Below, piece by piece: positions 1 through 8,018 of a stretch of DNA of 64,000 bases. The notes beneath the pieces are model-generated. The model did not search any database. It saw only the letters and a list, made by a program, of their open reading frames with translations, and was not told where the DNA came from. A program made the position numbers and the translations under genes. This stretch comes from Bacillus salipaludis (GTDB taxonomy: Bacteria > Bacillota > Bacilli > Bacillales_B > DSM-18226): the NCBI RefSeq assembly GCF_004358205.1, contig NZ_SMYO01000015.1, forward strand, positions 1 to 64,000, given 5' to 3'. Within the stretch, counting starts at the first letter, position 1; every line of letters begins with the position of its first letter.

Positions 1-72
1 TACCCCTCATCGCTTACAAAAGATGCAAAATGCCTGGAATGCATCCTCTTGATAAACATTGTAACATTTGGT

Positions 73-140
73 AAGCCGTATGCCTTAATAGGGCACGTAC
101 GGTTTGATAAGGGGGAAGCCTCGAGAGAGGTTTCCCTACT
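73..140 (+). mobile_element. 3' end of a group II intron (domains V and VI)
   Basis: Bases 73-105 fold as a domain V hairpin: an AGCCGTATGCC arm carrying the AGC triad, a short loop, and GGGCACGTACGGTT as the returning arm. This is close to the highly conserved domain V of bacterial group II introns. A second hairpin follows at 111-136 (GGGAAGCCTC, GAGA loop, GAGGTTTCCC) and ends in CTACT, as expected for domain VI and the 3' splice site. The 5' part and any reverse transcriptase lie outside the window, so completeness cannot be judged. Confidence 0.6.
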
Positions 141-146
141 TTCTCT

Positions 147-287
147 TTTTCCACTAACGGTGCATGTTACTTGAAGAAGGATTTTAAGTGAAAAGGGGGA
201 ATTTATAGTAAAAAAATATAGACCCTACTTGTTGAATTAACAAGTTCGTTTCTGTAATAGGTTTCACTGGGCGGTTAGTGAAAAAAT
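147..287. repeat. Small element with terminal inverted repeats (MITE-like)
   Basis: TTTTTCCACTAACGGTGC at 147-163 is nearly the reverse complement of GGCGGTTAGTGAAAAA at 270-285. An internal perfect palindrome, CTTGTTGAATTAACAAG, lies at 228-244. No ORF is present. The size (about 140 bp) and the ends suggest a non-autonomous mobile repeat next to the intron end. Other copies were not found in this window, so this is an inference from structure alone. Confidence 0.35.
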
Positions 288-304
288 TCAAAAGAAAGTG
301 AGAA

Positions 305-337
305 ATAAAAATGGGGCCAGTGTGCCTGACCCCCAGT
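305..337 (-). terminator. Rho-independent terminator of the ECF gene
   Basis: Read on the minus strand, a GGGGGTCAG / CTGGCCCC stem is followed by ATTTTTATTT. It lies about 45 bases after the stop of the minus-strand ECF component. The CCTGACCCCCAGTG stretch recurs in the terminator at 9463. Confidence 0.65.
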
Positions 338-380
338 GTTTTCGAAAGAAATGGTAAATCTATTTCTTTTTGTGTTTATT

Positions 381-920
381 TTATCGGTTAAAATAAGGAA
401 CTTTTTTCAATGCAGCACTAACCGGAAGGGCAACAATAACTCCTAATACATTTTGAACGACGTCACCAGGGATCGAAGCTACGGGTGCAACCCAATTACC
501 GTAAAGAATAACTTCACCAATGTAATAAACAGCGATCATTACTGGCATTGAAACGATTGCTCCAATTAAATTGAAAGCAAGGCTATTGCCATTACGGCCA
601 TTTGACCAAGCTATTTTACCAACGATATATCCCTGCAGAGCACGGGAAACAAAGGTAATAGGTGCCCACAACGCCCAACCGCCGGCTAGATCAAATAATG
701 CCATTCCGATCGCACCAGCAAGAGCCGCCTTTTTAGGACCAAAAAGAATAGCTGCGATAAAAAGCATTGCAGTCCCTAGATGAACTAAACCTCCATTTGC
801 AGCAATTGGCAGTTTAATATTCAAGAAAGTAGATAGGAAAACAAGTGCAATTAACATGGCAGTAAGAATTAAATCAAATGTTTTGTAACCTGGTTTTGAA
901 TAAGTTTGTGTAGTTTGCAT
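381..920 (-). CDS. ECF transporter S component, probably for vitamin B6
   Basis: A 179-residue, strongly hydrophobic protein with about six membrane segments (first near residues 17-37). It has the length and character of substrate-binding S components of energy-coupling factor transporters. A GAAGGG ribosome site precedes the ATG. It is divergent, with a 170-base gap, from a pyridoxal/pyridoxamine kinase. That pairing suggests a PdxU-type specificity for pyridoxine or a relative. S components bind one vitamin each and share the EcfAA'T module, which is not in this window. The family call rests on composition and context; the substrate is inference. Hydroxymethylpyrimidine or another vitamin is the main alternative. 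Confidence 0.75.
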   Translation of the reverse strand: MQTTQTYSKPGYKTFDLILTAMLIALVFLSTFLNIKLPIAANGGLVHLGTAMLFIAAILFGPKKAALAGAIGMALFDLAGGWALWAPITFVSRALQGYIVGKIAWSNGRNGNSLAFNLIGAIVSMPVMIAVYYIGEVILYGNWVAPVASIPGDVVQNVLGVIVALPVSAALKKVPYFNR

Positions 921-1090
921 AGTTCTAACCCTTCTTAACTGAATTTTCTATGATTTTAGCAAATCACTGGCATATATAAAAGTGTCAATTTATTAAAAAA
1001 CTATATGGTCAGTTAGAAAGGAATTTTCCAAATTCTTTATTTGTGGTAATATGAAAAAAGTTTAAGACGGACAGCTTTATGGGGGTTATT

Positions 1091-1939
1091 ATGAAGAAAG
1101 TTGCTGTAATACAGGATTTATCATCTTTTGGAAAATGTTCATTAACAGCCGCGATTCCGGTTCTTTCGGTAATGGGTGTACAGGCATGTCCTTTACCAAC
1201 GGCCATATTAACGGCGCAAACCGGTTATCACAGTTTTTATTGTGAAGATTTTACATCTAAAATGAAATATTTCATTGAGGAATGGAGCAAGCTTGAGGTT
1301 ACCTTTGATGGAATCCATACAGGATTCGTTACGGGTGAAGAGCAAATTAAAAATATTTTTCTTTTTTTAGAGAAGTTCCAAACAAAGGAAACCCTTTTAC
1401 TTGTTGATCCAGTAATGGGGGATTTAGGAGAAGTTTATAAGCTTTTTACCGATGAATTACTGGTACTTATGCGAGAACTTGTAAAGCGTGCTGATGTGAT
1501 TACACCAAATGTTACGGAGTGCTGTTTATTATCCGGAATATCTTATGAAAAGTTGCATCGCTATTCAAATGAAAGGGACTATATTAAAGCGGTCGATGAG
1601 GCAGGGAATATTTTGCAGCAAGAAACTGGCGCTCAGGTTATTATTACTGGAATGAATCCACCGTCAGCAGATACCGATAAGCAGTATATCGGAAATATGT
1701 ATTTGGACGGAAACAAAACCTTTTATCGTGCGATGGAGTATAACGGTATGAGCTATTCTGGTACAGGTGATTTATTTGCATCGGTGATTATGGGAAGCAT
1801 GATGCGCGGGGAGAGTTTGGAAAAATCTGTACAGCTTGCAGAGGCATTTCTAACAGCGGCCATTCAGGATTCTTCCAAAGGGCAAGTTCCTAGCGTAGAA
1901 GGAGTTAACTTCGAGAAATATTTGAAAATGCTATTATAA
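1091..1939 (+). CDS. pdxY: Pyridoxal/pyridoxamine kinase, PdxY type
   Basis: A 282-residue ribokinase-fold kinase that phosphorylates pyridoxal, pyridoxamine or pyridoxine at the 5' position in PLP salvage. Visible signatures are the N-terminal VAVIQDLSSFGKCSL, the central LLVDPVMGDLGE, the ADVITPNVTECCLL segment, and the C-terminal YSGTGDLFASVI anion-hole motif holding the catalytic Asp. An upstream in-frame ATG at 1079 is less likely: GGGGG at 1081-1085 is well placed for the ATG at 1091. The divergent ECF S component supports a B6 uptake and salvage unit. The family is clear; the preferred vitamer cannot be read from the sequence. Confidence 0.9.
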   Translation: MKKVAVIQDLSSFGKCSLTAAIPVLSVMGVQACPLPTAILTAQTGYHSFYCEDFTSKMKYFIEEWSKLEVTFDGIHTGFVTGEEQIKNIFLFLEKFQTKETLLLVDPVMGDLGEVYKLFTDELLVLMRELVKRADVITPNVTECCLLSGISYEKLHRYSNERDYIKAVDEAGNILQQETGAQVIITGMNPPSADTDKQYIGNMYLDGNKTFYRAMEYNGMSYSGTGDLFASVIMGSMMRGESLEKSVQLAEAFLTAAIQDSSKGQVPSVEGVNFEKYLKMLL

Positions 1940-2134
1940 AATGTCTATTATCTGTTAGAACCATAGAAACCGGACAAAAAAGCCAACAAACAGAATAAAA
2001 AGGCAATGACAGAAGTAAATATTTTAATAAACTTAGATCGATTGCGTGCGACACAAAAATTGTAACAAAACATTCACAAGGATTTTTCATAAAAATGCAG
2101 AATTACTCTGTATAATCTGAAAGGTTGTGAATGT

Positions 2135-2314
2135 ATGAAAAGTCCAATGGCAGCCGTTTCTGCGTATGAAGAAGATGGAATTTATTTTAGGGTCTATCAA
2201 GTGAGACACCGGATTAAGGTTTATGCTCGAAGGGGCAAAAAAGCCGTAATCGAACACGGCAGCACACCAGTCCAAGCTGCTGTTAAAGCAAAAAGAAGAT
2301 TAATGTCACTGTGA
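2135..2314 (+). CDS. Small basic protein of unknown function
   Basis: A 59-codon ORF preceded by AAGG about ten bases upstream. The protein is MKSPMAAVSAYEEDGIYFRV followed by a very basic half (RHRIKVYARRGKK, then KAKRRLMSL at the end). It is followed by a good terminator at 2373. The isolated position, start signal and terminator favour a real gene. I do not recognise the family. A small nucleic-acid-binding protein is possible from charge alone, but that is speculation. Confidence 0.55.
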   Translation: MKSPMAAVSAYEEDGIYFRVYQVRHRIKVYARRGKKAVIEHGSTPVQAAVKAKRRLMSL

Positions 2315-2372
2315 ATATAGACCTATGCCGACTCAATAGAGATTCGGTAATTTTGTTGGAAATCCTGTTTGT

Positions 2373-2398
2373 AGCGCCTTTACTGGCGCTTTTTATTT
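2373..2398 (+). terminator. Rho-independent terminator
   Basis: AGCGCC, a six-base loop, GGCGCT, then TTTTTATTTT. It ends the transcript of the small basic protein upstream. Confidence 0.8.
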
Positions 2399-2638
2399 TA
2401 TATGTGCTTCAAAGGGTTATATTGAATAAATTCATAAATCAGAACTTTAATAAATAAGTCATATTCTATAAGTTTTTGAAAAATTGCACTTAAACCAAAC
2501 GGAGACAAAGAGTTGCTGATCAGGCTGCCATTTATACAGCTTTTCTTATATCACTAAAGGGCGGGATAGTTTTGAAGAAGAGGCTGGGGAACCTTAATGG
2601 AAAATGTTTAATAAATGGAGTAGAAAAGAGGTAATGGT

Positions 2639-2803
2639 ATGGGGCAAATAAGGTTAATAATTTCAGCTATATTATCTTTGATAGTATCAATATTGAATTT
2701 TACAGACCACAGATATGTATACGGTATATTTGGAGTAATTATATTTGTTTTTGTGGTAATTGAACTGATCAAACAATTAACAAGCAAAAGGATAAGTTCT
2801 TAA
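2639..2803 (+). CDS. Small membrane protein
   Basis: A 54-residue ORF with GAGGT upstream of the ATG. Two hydrophobic stretches (residues 5-20 and 29-45) flank a short FTDHRYVYG turn, and the C-terminus is basic (KQLTSKRISS). This looks like a two-helix membrane hairpin. No family is recognised and it stands alone between a terminator and the DUF3885 remnant. Confidence 0.55.
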   Translation: MGQIRLIISAILSLIVSILNFTDHRYVYGIFGVIIFVFVVIELIKQLTSKRISS

Positions 2804-2910
2804 ACAAACGAGTAGCTTTTGTTAAACACAAGGTTGCAGCGGCAGTCTTCTTTTTTATTTAGTTGTTAAAGGACAATGGGTTTAATGAAGGAAATAAAGG
2901 AGGTGGTGAA

Positions 2911-3548
2911 ATGAAAATAAGCCACTTTATGAATAAGAATTTCCCCAATTTAGAGCTTAGACCGCCTTTGTTTTATAGTTGGGATATTGGAATTCGTTTT
3001 GAACTAGGGGTGGAGTGGAAAAGAGAATATGATTATCCTGACAACCCTTATATAGTGGGGTGTTATAAACGGGCTATTACTTTATTCGAAGCCTTAATTC
3101 TCCATCAGAGGAACTTTTTGTCGTCATGGATGTAAATGATTTTAATAAAGGCAAAAATATTAGACATCAGTTAAAAAACTTTTCTCGCTATGTTGAAAAA
3201 TCATTATTGTTCAGGGTGAAACATCAAGCAATGCCTTATATATTCCCAGAGGATAATGAAGAAGGTACATTTAAAACTCATAGATTTTCTCTATACTGCA
3301 AAACATCTGATTTTAAATACATTCCATTGTTAAAAGCAATTTGCAATCGAGACTTAGGGTTAAAGCCAAGTATTTCCCATAGAGTTTACTTCATAAATAT
3401 CAATAAGAAAACTATCTTTCACGTGTACGATGACAGAGGTTGTGATCTATTAGCGGCATCAGTCGAAACAATTAGAGATATTTATGAAAAATACAATGAT
3501 TGGATTTTAGATTATGATAGGAATGAAATAGTGAAGGTGTTTAAATAA
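2911..3548 (+). pseudogene. DUF3885 family protein, split by a frameshift
   Basis: Translation starts well at 2911 behind AAGGAGGTGG and gives MKISHFMNKNFPNLELRPPL then WDIGIRFELGVEWKREYDYP, typical of the DUF3885 N-terminus. After CYKRAITLFEAL the frame is lost near 3095-3100 and the ORF ends at 3135. The rest of the family continues in another frame (SPSEELFVVMDVNDFNKGK) to the natural end at 3548 (ILDYDRNEIVKVF). Restoring one base in TTAATTC rejoins a protein of about 211 residues, the usual length. This is either a true single-base deletion or an assembly error. The function of DUF3885 is unknown. Confidence 0.85.
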
Positions 3549-3996
3549 TGGAATATAGTTCCTCTTCTTTTGCAAGCTGGGGGCTTATGTATAAACATGC
3601 GTGTTTGCATACGGACATATTTTGATTTTCCAATGTCATAGCAAAAAGAAGAAAGGGGATATTTTCATTTGGAGAAATCCACTCTCGTCTTTACAGACTA
3701 CTTTTTTCATATATTTTCATAGTTTAAATCTTACACGAATTAGAATGATTTCTGAAAGAAAAATGGCAAAATAGTGAGATGCCTTTCATCACTTCATGGT
3801 AAAATTATACTGTATTTATAAATTATAGGGGGCGTATAGTTTGGGGCAGTCCAGCAAGTTTGTTTTGTTTAGGGTTTTTCTTTGCTGGTTTCGGCGTTTT
3901 TATTAAACTATCAAGAATGCTAAAAAAATCAAATAAGAAAGTTAGGTAAAAGCATCAAATAGCAGCCAACATAATGTAAAGAAATGTGGTGATTAA
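3549..3996. other. Gap without a convincing gene
   Basis: AT-rich. Around 3838-3949 an open frame encodes a hydrophobic helix and a basic tail (SPASLFCLGFFFAGFGVFIK, ending KKSNKKVR) behind AGGGGG. It has no ATG, GTG or TTG in the right place, so it is either a decayed small membrane protein or uses an unusual start. Nothing else is recognisable. Confidence 0.4.
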
Positions 3997-4698
3997 ATGA
4001 ATCAGAGAATAAACAAATACAATCAGCCAATTGGTGAGGAGTTGTCCAATTGGCAGAAAAGAAAATTCCCTTCAGATATCTATTATGTCGGAAAGTATAC
4101 CATTGTCACTAGATTATCTCGTACACATACCAGAGATCTCTATAACGCCTATAAAAATTCTCACCCTAGTAATTGGACCTACTTAACCGACGAACAACCT
4201 CACGACTATGAAGCGTTTGAAAAGACATTACTCGAAAAAATAGAAAGCAGCACAAACATCTATTATGCCGTGTTAAATAAAGAGACAAACAAACCGCTTG
4301 GGATCTTTAGTTTAATGAGGATAGATCAGGCAAATGGGGTGATCGAAGTAGGAAGTATTAATTTTTCGGATGAATTAAGAAGAACAAGAATGTCTACCGA
4401 AGCACACTATTTATTAGCCATGTATGTATTCGAAGAACTCCAATACCGGCGCTATGAATGGAAATGTGATTCCCTTAATGCTCCTTCCATTCATACAGCA
4501 AAACGTTTAGGATTTCAGTTTGAAGGCACCTTTAGAAATGCCATTATCTATAAAAACCGCTCACGAAACACCAGCTGGTTTTCAATGCTAATTGAAGAAT
4601 GGCCTCTACATAAACAAGCATTCACTCAATGGTTGGCAGAGGAGAACTTTGATGACAAAGGAGTTCAGGTTCAAAGATTAGAAGCATTTAAGCAATAA
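3997..4698 (+). CDS. GNAT family N-acetyltransferase, RimJ/RimL type
   Basis: A 233-residue protein. The N-terminal 40 residues are polar; the GNAT domain runs from about residue 45 to 205. Family features are the IYYAVLNKETNKPLGIFSL beta strands, the IEVGSINFSDELRRTRMSTE acetyl-CoA loop region, and the SIHTAKRLGFQFEGTFRNA motif common to RimJ/RimL-like enzymes. These transfer acetyl from acetyl-CoA to protein N-termini or small molecules. The gene is monocistronic and lies between two broken genes. The target cannot be inferred. Confidence 0.88.
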   Translation: MNQRINKYNQPIGEELSNWQKRKFPSDIYYVGKYTIVTRLSRTHTRDLYNAYKNSHPSNWTYLTDEQPHDYEAFEKTLLEKIESSTNIYYAVLNKETNKPLGIFSLMRIDQANGVIEVGSINFSDELRRTRMSTEAHYLLAMYVFEELQYRRYEWKCDSLNAPSIHTAKRLGFQFEGTFRNAIIYKNRSRNTSWFSMLIEEWPLHKQAFTQWLAEENFDDKGVQVQRLEAFKQ

Positions 4699-4804
4699 GA
4701 ACAAAATTGCATGCTTATTTATTAAAGCAAACGAGCGCTTTAAATGAAGAATTTGTGATTGACATTCAATGAGTTTCTTTAATGAAAGTGAGAAGGATCT
4801 AACG

Positions 4805-5130
4805 ATGAAGCTTTCTTATAATGGACAACTAATTACAACAAAAAGCGGAGAAAAAGGGCCGCATAAAAGAAGAAATCGATGCAGTCATTTGTTGGCTGAC
4901 TGGATATGATGAGCATAGTTTGCAAGAGCAAATTATGAAGAATATTGTTTATGAAACTTTTTTAGTCAAGCCCGCAAATAAAACCCAATGCTGCCAAAAT
5001 TACAGGCGTGATTTGTGGTCATCGAGTTGAGAAATTCAAAGACCCGCTCATGCAGAAAATAAGGAAGCTTGACAAACTAATCGACGAATTATCAAAGTGC
5101 AAGCCAATGGAGAAGATTTTGAGAAGTTAA
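4805..5130 (+). pseudogene. DUF2200 protein, degraded by frameshifts
   Basis: Three frames together recover one DUF2200 protein. The start is MKLSYNGQLITTKSGEKG in frame one. The middle is RIKEEIDAVICWLTGYDEHS, starting at about 4861 in a second frame. The end is AAKITGVICGHRVEKFKDPL then KIRKLDKLIDELSKCKPMEK in a third frame, stopping at 5128-5130. At least two indels separate the pieces and the middle is eroded, so this is a true pseudogene rather than one sequencing error. Confidence 0.8.
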
Positions 5131-5179
5131 ATTCCCGGGTGTACTCATAATAACAATCAATTAATTTGGAGGTAATTAG

Positions 5180-5929
5180 ATGAATATAAAATTTGATCCA
5201 AATAACGTCGTTATTAAACTCTGTATGAGTGGGATGGGATTGGAGGATAGTGGAAATATTGAAGATGCAGTCAAGGTGTATCATAAAGCATGGCACGAAG
5301 CAACAGACGACTATGAAAGGTTTATTGCAGCTTATCATTTAGCTCGTCAACAAAAGAGTATTACAGACAAATTAAAATGGATGGAAACATCTCTTCAGTG
5401 TGCACTAAAAATAAATGATGATAATGTGAAGAGTGCATACTCAACGTTATATTTAAACATTGCCAAATGTTATGAGGAGTTGTGTGATACTGAGAATGCA
5501 AAAAGAAATTATGAATTGTCAAATTCATCTAAGGGTGCACCTTCTGATATAGGACCATTTTACCATGGGACAAGGGCAGATTTGAAGGATGGTGATTTAC
5601 TAACAGCAGGTGGAAATTCAAATTACAAACCTGGGCTTAAAATGAACCACATTTATTTCACTGCTAATGTCAATGGCGCAGGACTTGCTGCAGCTTTAGC
5701 AAAAGGAGAAGGAAGAGAACGAGTTTATATAATAGAACCAATAGGTGAATTTGAAAACGACCCAAATGTTACTGACAAAAAATTTCCTGGTAACTTAACA
5801 CGTTCTTATCGTTCAAAAGAACCTTTAAGAATTATTGGTGAAGTAACAGAATGGGCGAAACTGACAACTTTGGAGCGACGTGAATGGCACGAAAATTTAG
5901 CTAAAAACAAGGGCGAAATTATTAACTGA
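5180..5929 (+). CDS. TPR domain fused to rifampin ADP-ribosyltransferase (Arr)
   Basis: A 249-residue protein behind a GGAGG site. Residues about 10-115 are helical and TPR-like (SGNIEDAVKVYHKAW, CYEELCDTENAKRNYELS). Residues 125-249 match the whole small Arr enzyme: GPFYHGTRADLKDGDLLTAG, MNHIYFTANVNGAGLAAAL, FENDPNVTDKKFPGN and TRSYRSKEPLRIIGEVTEW. Arr uses NAD+ to ADP-ribosylate rifamycins and inactivate them. The catalytic candidates known from mycobacterial Arr (His, Tyr, Asp) are present as H129, Y159 and D194. Ordinary Arr proteins are about 140 residues and lack the TPR part, which may bind a protein or regulate activity. Rifamycin resistance is inference. Confidence 0.85.
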   Translation: MNIKFDPNNVVIKLCMSGMGLEDSGNIEDAVKVYHKAWHEATDDYERFIAAYHLARQQKSITDKLKWMETSLQCALKINDDNVKSAYSTLYLNIAKCYEELCDTENAKRNYELSNSSKGAPSDIGPFYHGTRADLKDGDLLTAGGNSNYKPGLKMNHIYFTANVNGAGLAAALAKGEGRERVYIIEPIGEFENDPNVTDKKFPGNLTRSYRSKEPLRIIGEVTEWAKLTTLERREWHENLAKNKGEIIN

Positions 5930-6141
5930 ACATAATTCAAGATGTTACAATGCAAATGACTTTTTGAAAATAGAATAAATACCGCCCCAAGATGAAAGAA
6001 AATATTATCTAACTGGTTGCTGCGTATCCAGTTTCAATTGCTGAGTTTGCAATGGTATCCTTCACCAGCACCCCATGTGTTGCCACACACACTCAGCACA
6101 TGTGCGAGAGTGGGAATAAATGAGTATATAATAAAGACGTC

Positions 6142-6189
6142 AAAACACTTACAAAGGTTGTTAAATCGACTTTTGTGAGTGTTTTTTTA
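6142..6189 (+). terminator. Rho-independent terminator
   Basis: AAAACACTTACAAA and TTTTGTGAGTGTTTTTTT form a stem with a 15-base loop and a T run. It lies 210 bases after the TPR-Arr stop. The rest of 5930-6348 shows no gene. Confidence 0.7.
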
Positions 6190-6348
6190 TAATCCACTGA
6201 AAATCAATCATCGATGTTCCGTATAGGAAGCTTTGGATGATGAATTTCATCCTTAGTAATCTTGAAGACCACCATTACATAAATTCATCCTTCCAAGAAA
6301 AAACTATCCATATCATAAACCACAGTTCAATTGATTGGAGGAGGCAAA

Positions 6349-7983
6349 TTGAAGGCTTCGGATTTATTTGTGAAATGTTTAGAAAATGAAGGGGTTAAGT
6401 ATATATTTGGCATTCCTGGTGAGGAAAATACTGATTTTGTTGATTCCCTTATTGGTTCTGATATTGAATTAATTCTTGTTCATCATGAACAAGCTGCAGC
6501 TTTTATGGCTGATGTTTATGGCAGACTTACAGGAAAACCGGGGATTTGTCTGGCAACACTTGGGCCAGGGGCAACCAATTTACTAACGGGGATCGGGGAC
6601 GCCTATCTTGATCATGCGCCTGTTGTCGCGATTACGGGTCAGGCTGGTCTAGAACGAATCCATAAGGAATCCCATCAATATGTCGATATTATAGGTGTTT
6701 TTGAGAAAGTAACAAAATGGAATCAACAAATCCGGGTAGCCCATACCATCCCTGAAATCGTCAGAAAAGCCTTTAAAAAAGCTGTCCTTGAAAAGCCTGG
6801 TGCAGTTCATATTGAACTTCCCGAAGATATTGCCATGGAAGAAACGGAGGGCAAACCGCTTCCAGTTACACCAAATCCAGCTTCCAGTCCGACAAAAAGC
6901 GAAATCATAAAGGCTGCGATGGCCATTAATCGTGCGAAAAAACCAATCATCTTAGCGGGGAACGGAGTCATTCGCGATAGAGCAACGGATGCGTTAAGGG
7001 AATTTGCTGAAGCAAAGAATATACCGGTTGTAAATACCTTTATGGCAAAAGGGGTTTTGCCTTCTAATCATCCCTTAACCCTTTATACGGTGGGGATGCA
7101 GGCGAAAGATTATGTGCTTTGTGGATTTGACCAAGCTGATCTGATTATTACTGCCGGCTATGATTTTGTTGAATATTTGCCAAAATATTGGAATGATGAG
7201 GCAATGAATCCGATTATCCATATTGATAGTCTTCCTGCAGAAGTAGACGCCTACTATCCTCTGGAAGCAGAATTAGTCGGGAATGTAAAAGAGGGGTTAG
7301 AAGCATTAAGTCCCCTAGTTGAAGGAAAAGAATTATGGCCAGGAGTTAAAAAATTAAAAGCTCAACTGGTTGAAAAACTTCATGCATTGGATGAGCTCTC
7401 AGGAAGACCTGTAAAACCGCAAAGAATTATTGCCGATTTGAAAAAGGCTGAGAAAGGCGAAGCCATAATCATTTCGGATGTTGGGGCGCATAAATTATGG
7501 ATTGCCCGGCTCTACCAGCCCGAAAAGCCGAATCATACCATTATCTCGAACGGATGGGCTTCGATGGGGATTGCGGTACCTGGTGCGATTGCGGCCAAAC
7601 TGGCCTTTCCCGAAAAACCGGTAGTTGCGGTTACTGGTGATGGCGGTTTTCTTATGAATGGTGTCGAATTGGCAACAGCCAAACGCCTTGGACTGGCATT
7701 TGTAGTTGTCATTTTCCATGATTCGAAGTTCGGTTTAATTGAGTGGAAACAGCTGAATAAATTTAATCGCTCAAGTGATATTACCTTTACGGATCCTGAC
7801 TTTTTGGAGTTCGCAAAAAGTTTCGGCGTGACAGGAGTGAAAGTAACTCATTCTGACGAATTATTACCTGCTTTAGAAAAAGCGATTGCAAGTCAGGAAA
7901 TTGTACTCATTGATGTCGATGTTGATTATTCAGAGAATGTAAAGCTGTCGAAAACACTTGGGGATTATATTTGCCGATTATAG
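6349..7983 (+). CDS. Acetolactate synthase large-subunit family, TPP-dependent enzyme
   Basis: A 544-residue thiamine-diphosphate enzyme. The N-terminal domain holds the catalytic Glu in HHEQAAAFMADVYGRLTG; a central nucleotide-type domain follows (KKPIILAGNGVIRD). The C-terminal domain has the TPP motif beginning VTGDGGFLMNGVELATA. It most resembles AlsS/IlvB acetolactate synthases, which condense two pyruvates. A TTG start at 6349 fits GGAGGAGG at 6337-6344; the in-frame TTG upstream overlaps that site. No regulatory small subunit is adjacent, which argues against the biosynthetic IlvBN enzyme. The aldehyde dehydrogenase 35 bases downstream indicates a catabolic operon; the substrate is not certain. 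Confidence 0.82.
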   Translation: MKASDLFVKCLENEGVKYIFGIPGEENTDFVDSLIGSDIELILVHHEQAAAFMADVYGRLTGKPGICLATLGPGATNLLTGIGDAYLDHAPVVAITGQAGLERIHKESHQYVDIIGVFEKVTKWNQQIRVAHTIPEIVRKAFKKAVLEKPGAVHIELPEDIAMEETEGKPLPVTPNPASSPTKSEIIKAAMAINRAKKPIILAGNGVIRDRATDALREFAEAKNIPVVNTFMAKGVLPSNHPLTLYTVGMQAKDYVLCGFDQADLIITAGYDFVEYLPKYWNDEAMNPIIHIDSLPAEVDAYYPLEAELVGNVKEGLEALSPLVEGKELWPGVKKLKAQLVEKLHALDELSGRPVKPQRIIADLKKAEKGEAIIISDVGAHKLWIARLYQPEKPNHTIISNGWASMGIAVPGAIAAKLAFPEKPVVAVTGDGGFLMNGVELATAKRLGLAFVVVIFHDSKFGLIEWKQLNKFNRSSDITFTDPDFLEFAKSFGVTGVKVTHSDELLPALEKAIASQEIVLIDVDVDYSENVKLSKTLGDYICRL

Positions 7984-8018
7984 AAATGATTCGTTACAAG
8001 ACTGGAGGAAACTGAAGG

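Noticed and set aside
4699..4804. Promoter for the DUF2200 remnant
   Set aside because: No convincing -35/-10 pair with correct spacing was seen.
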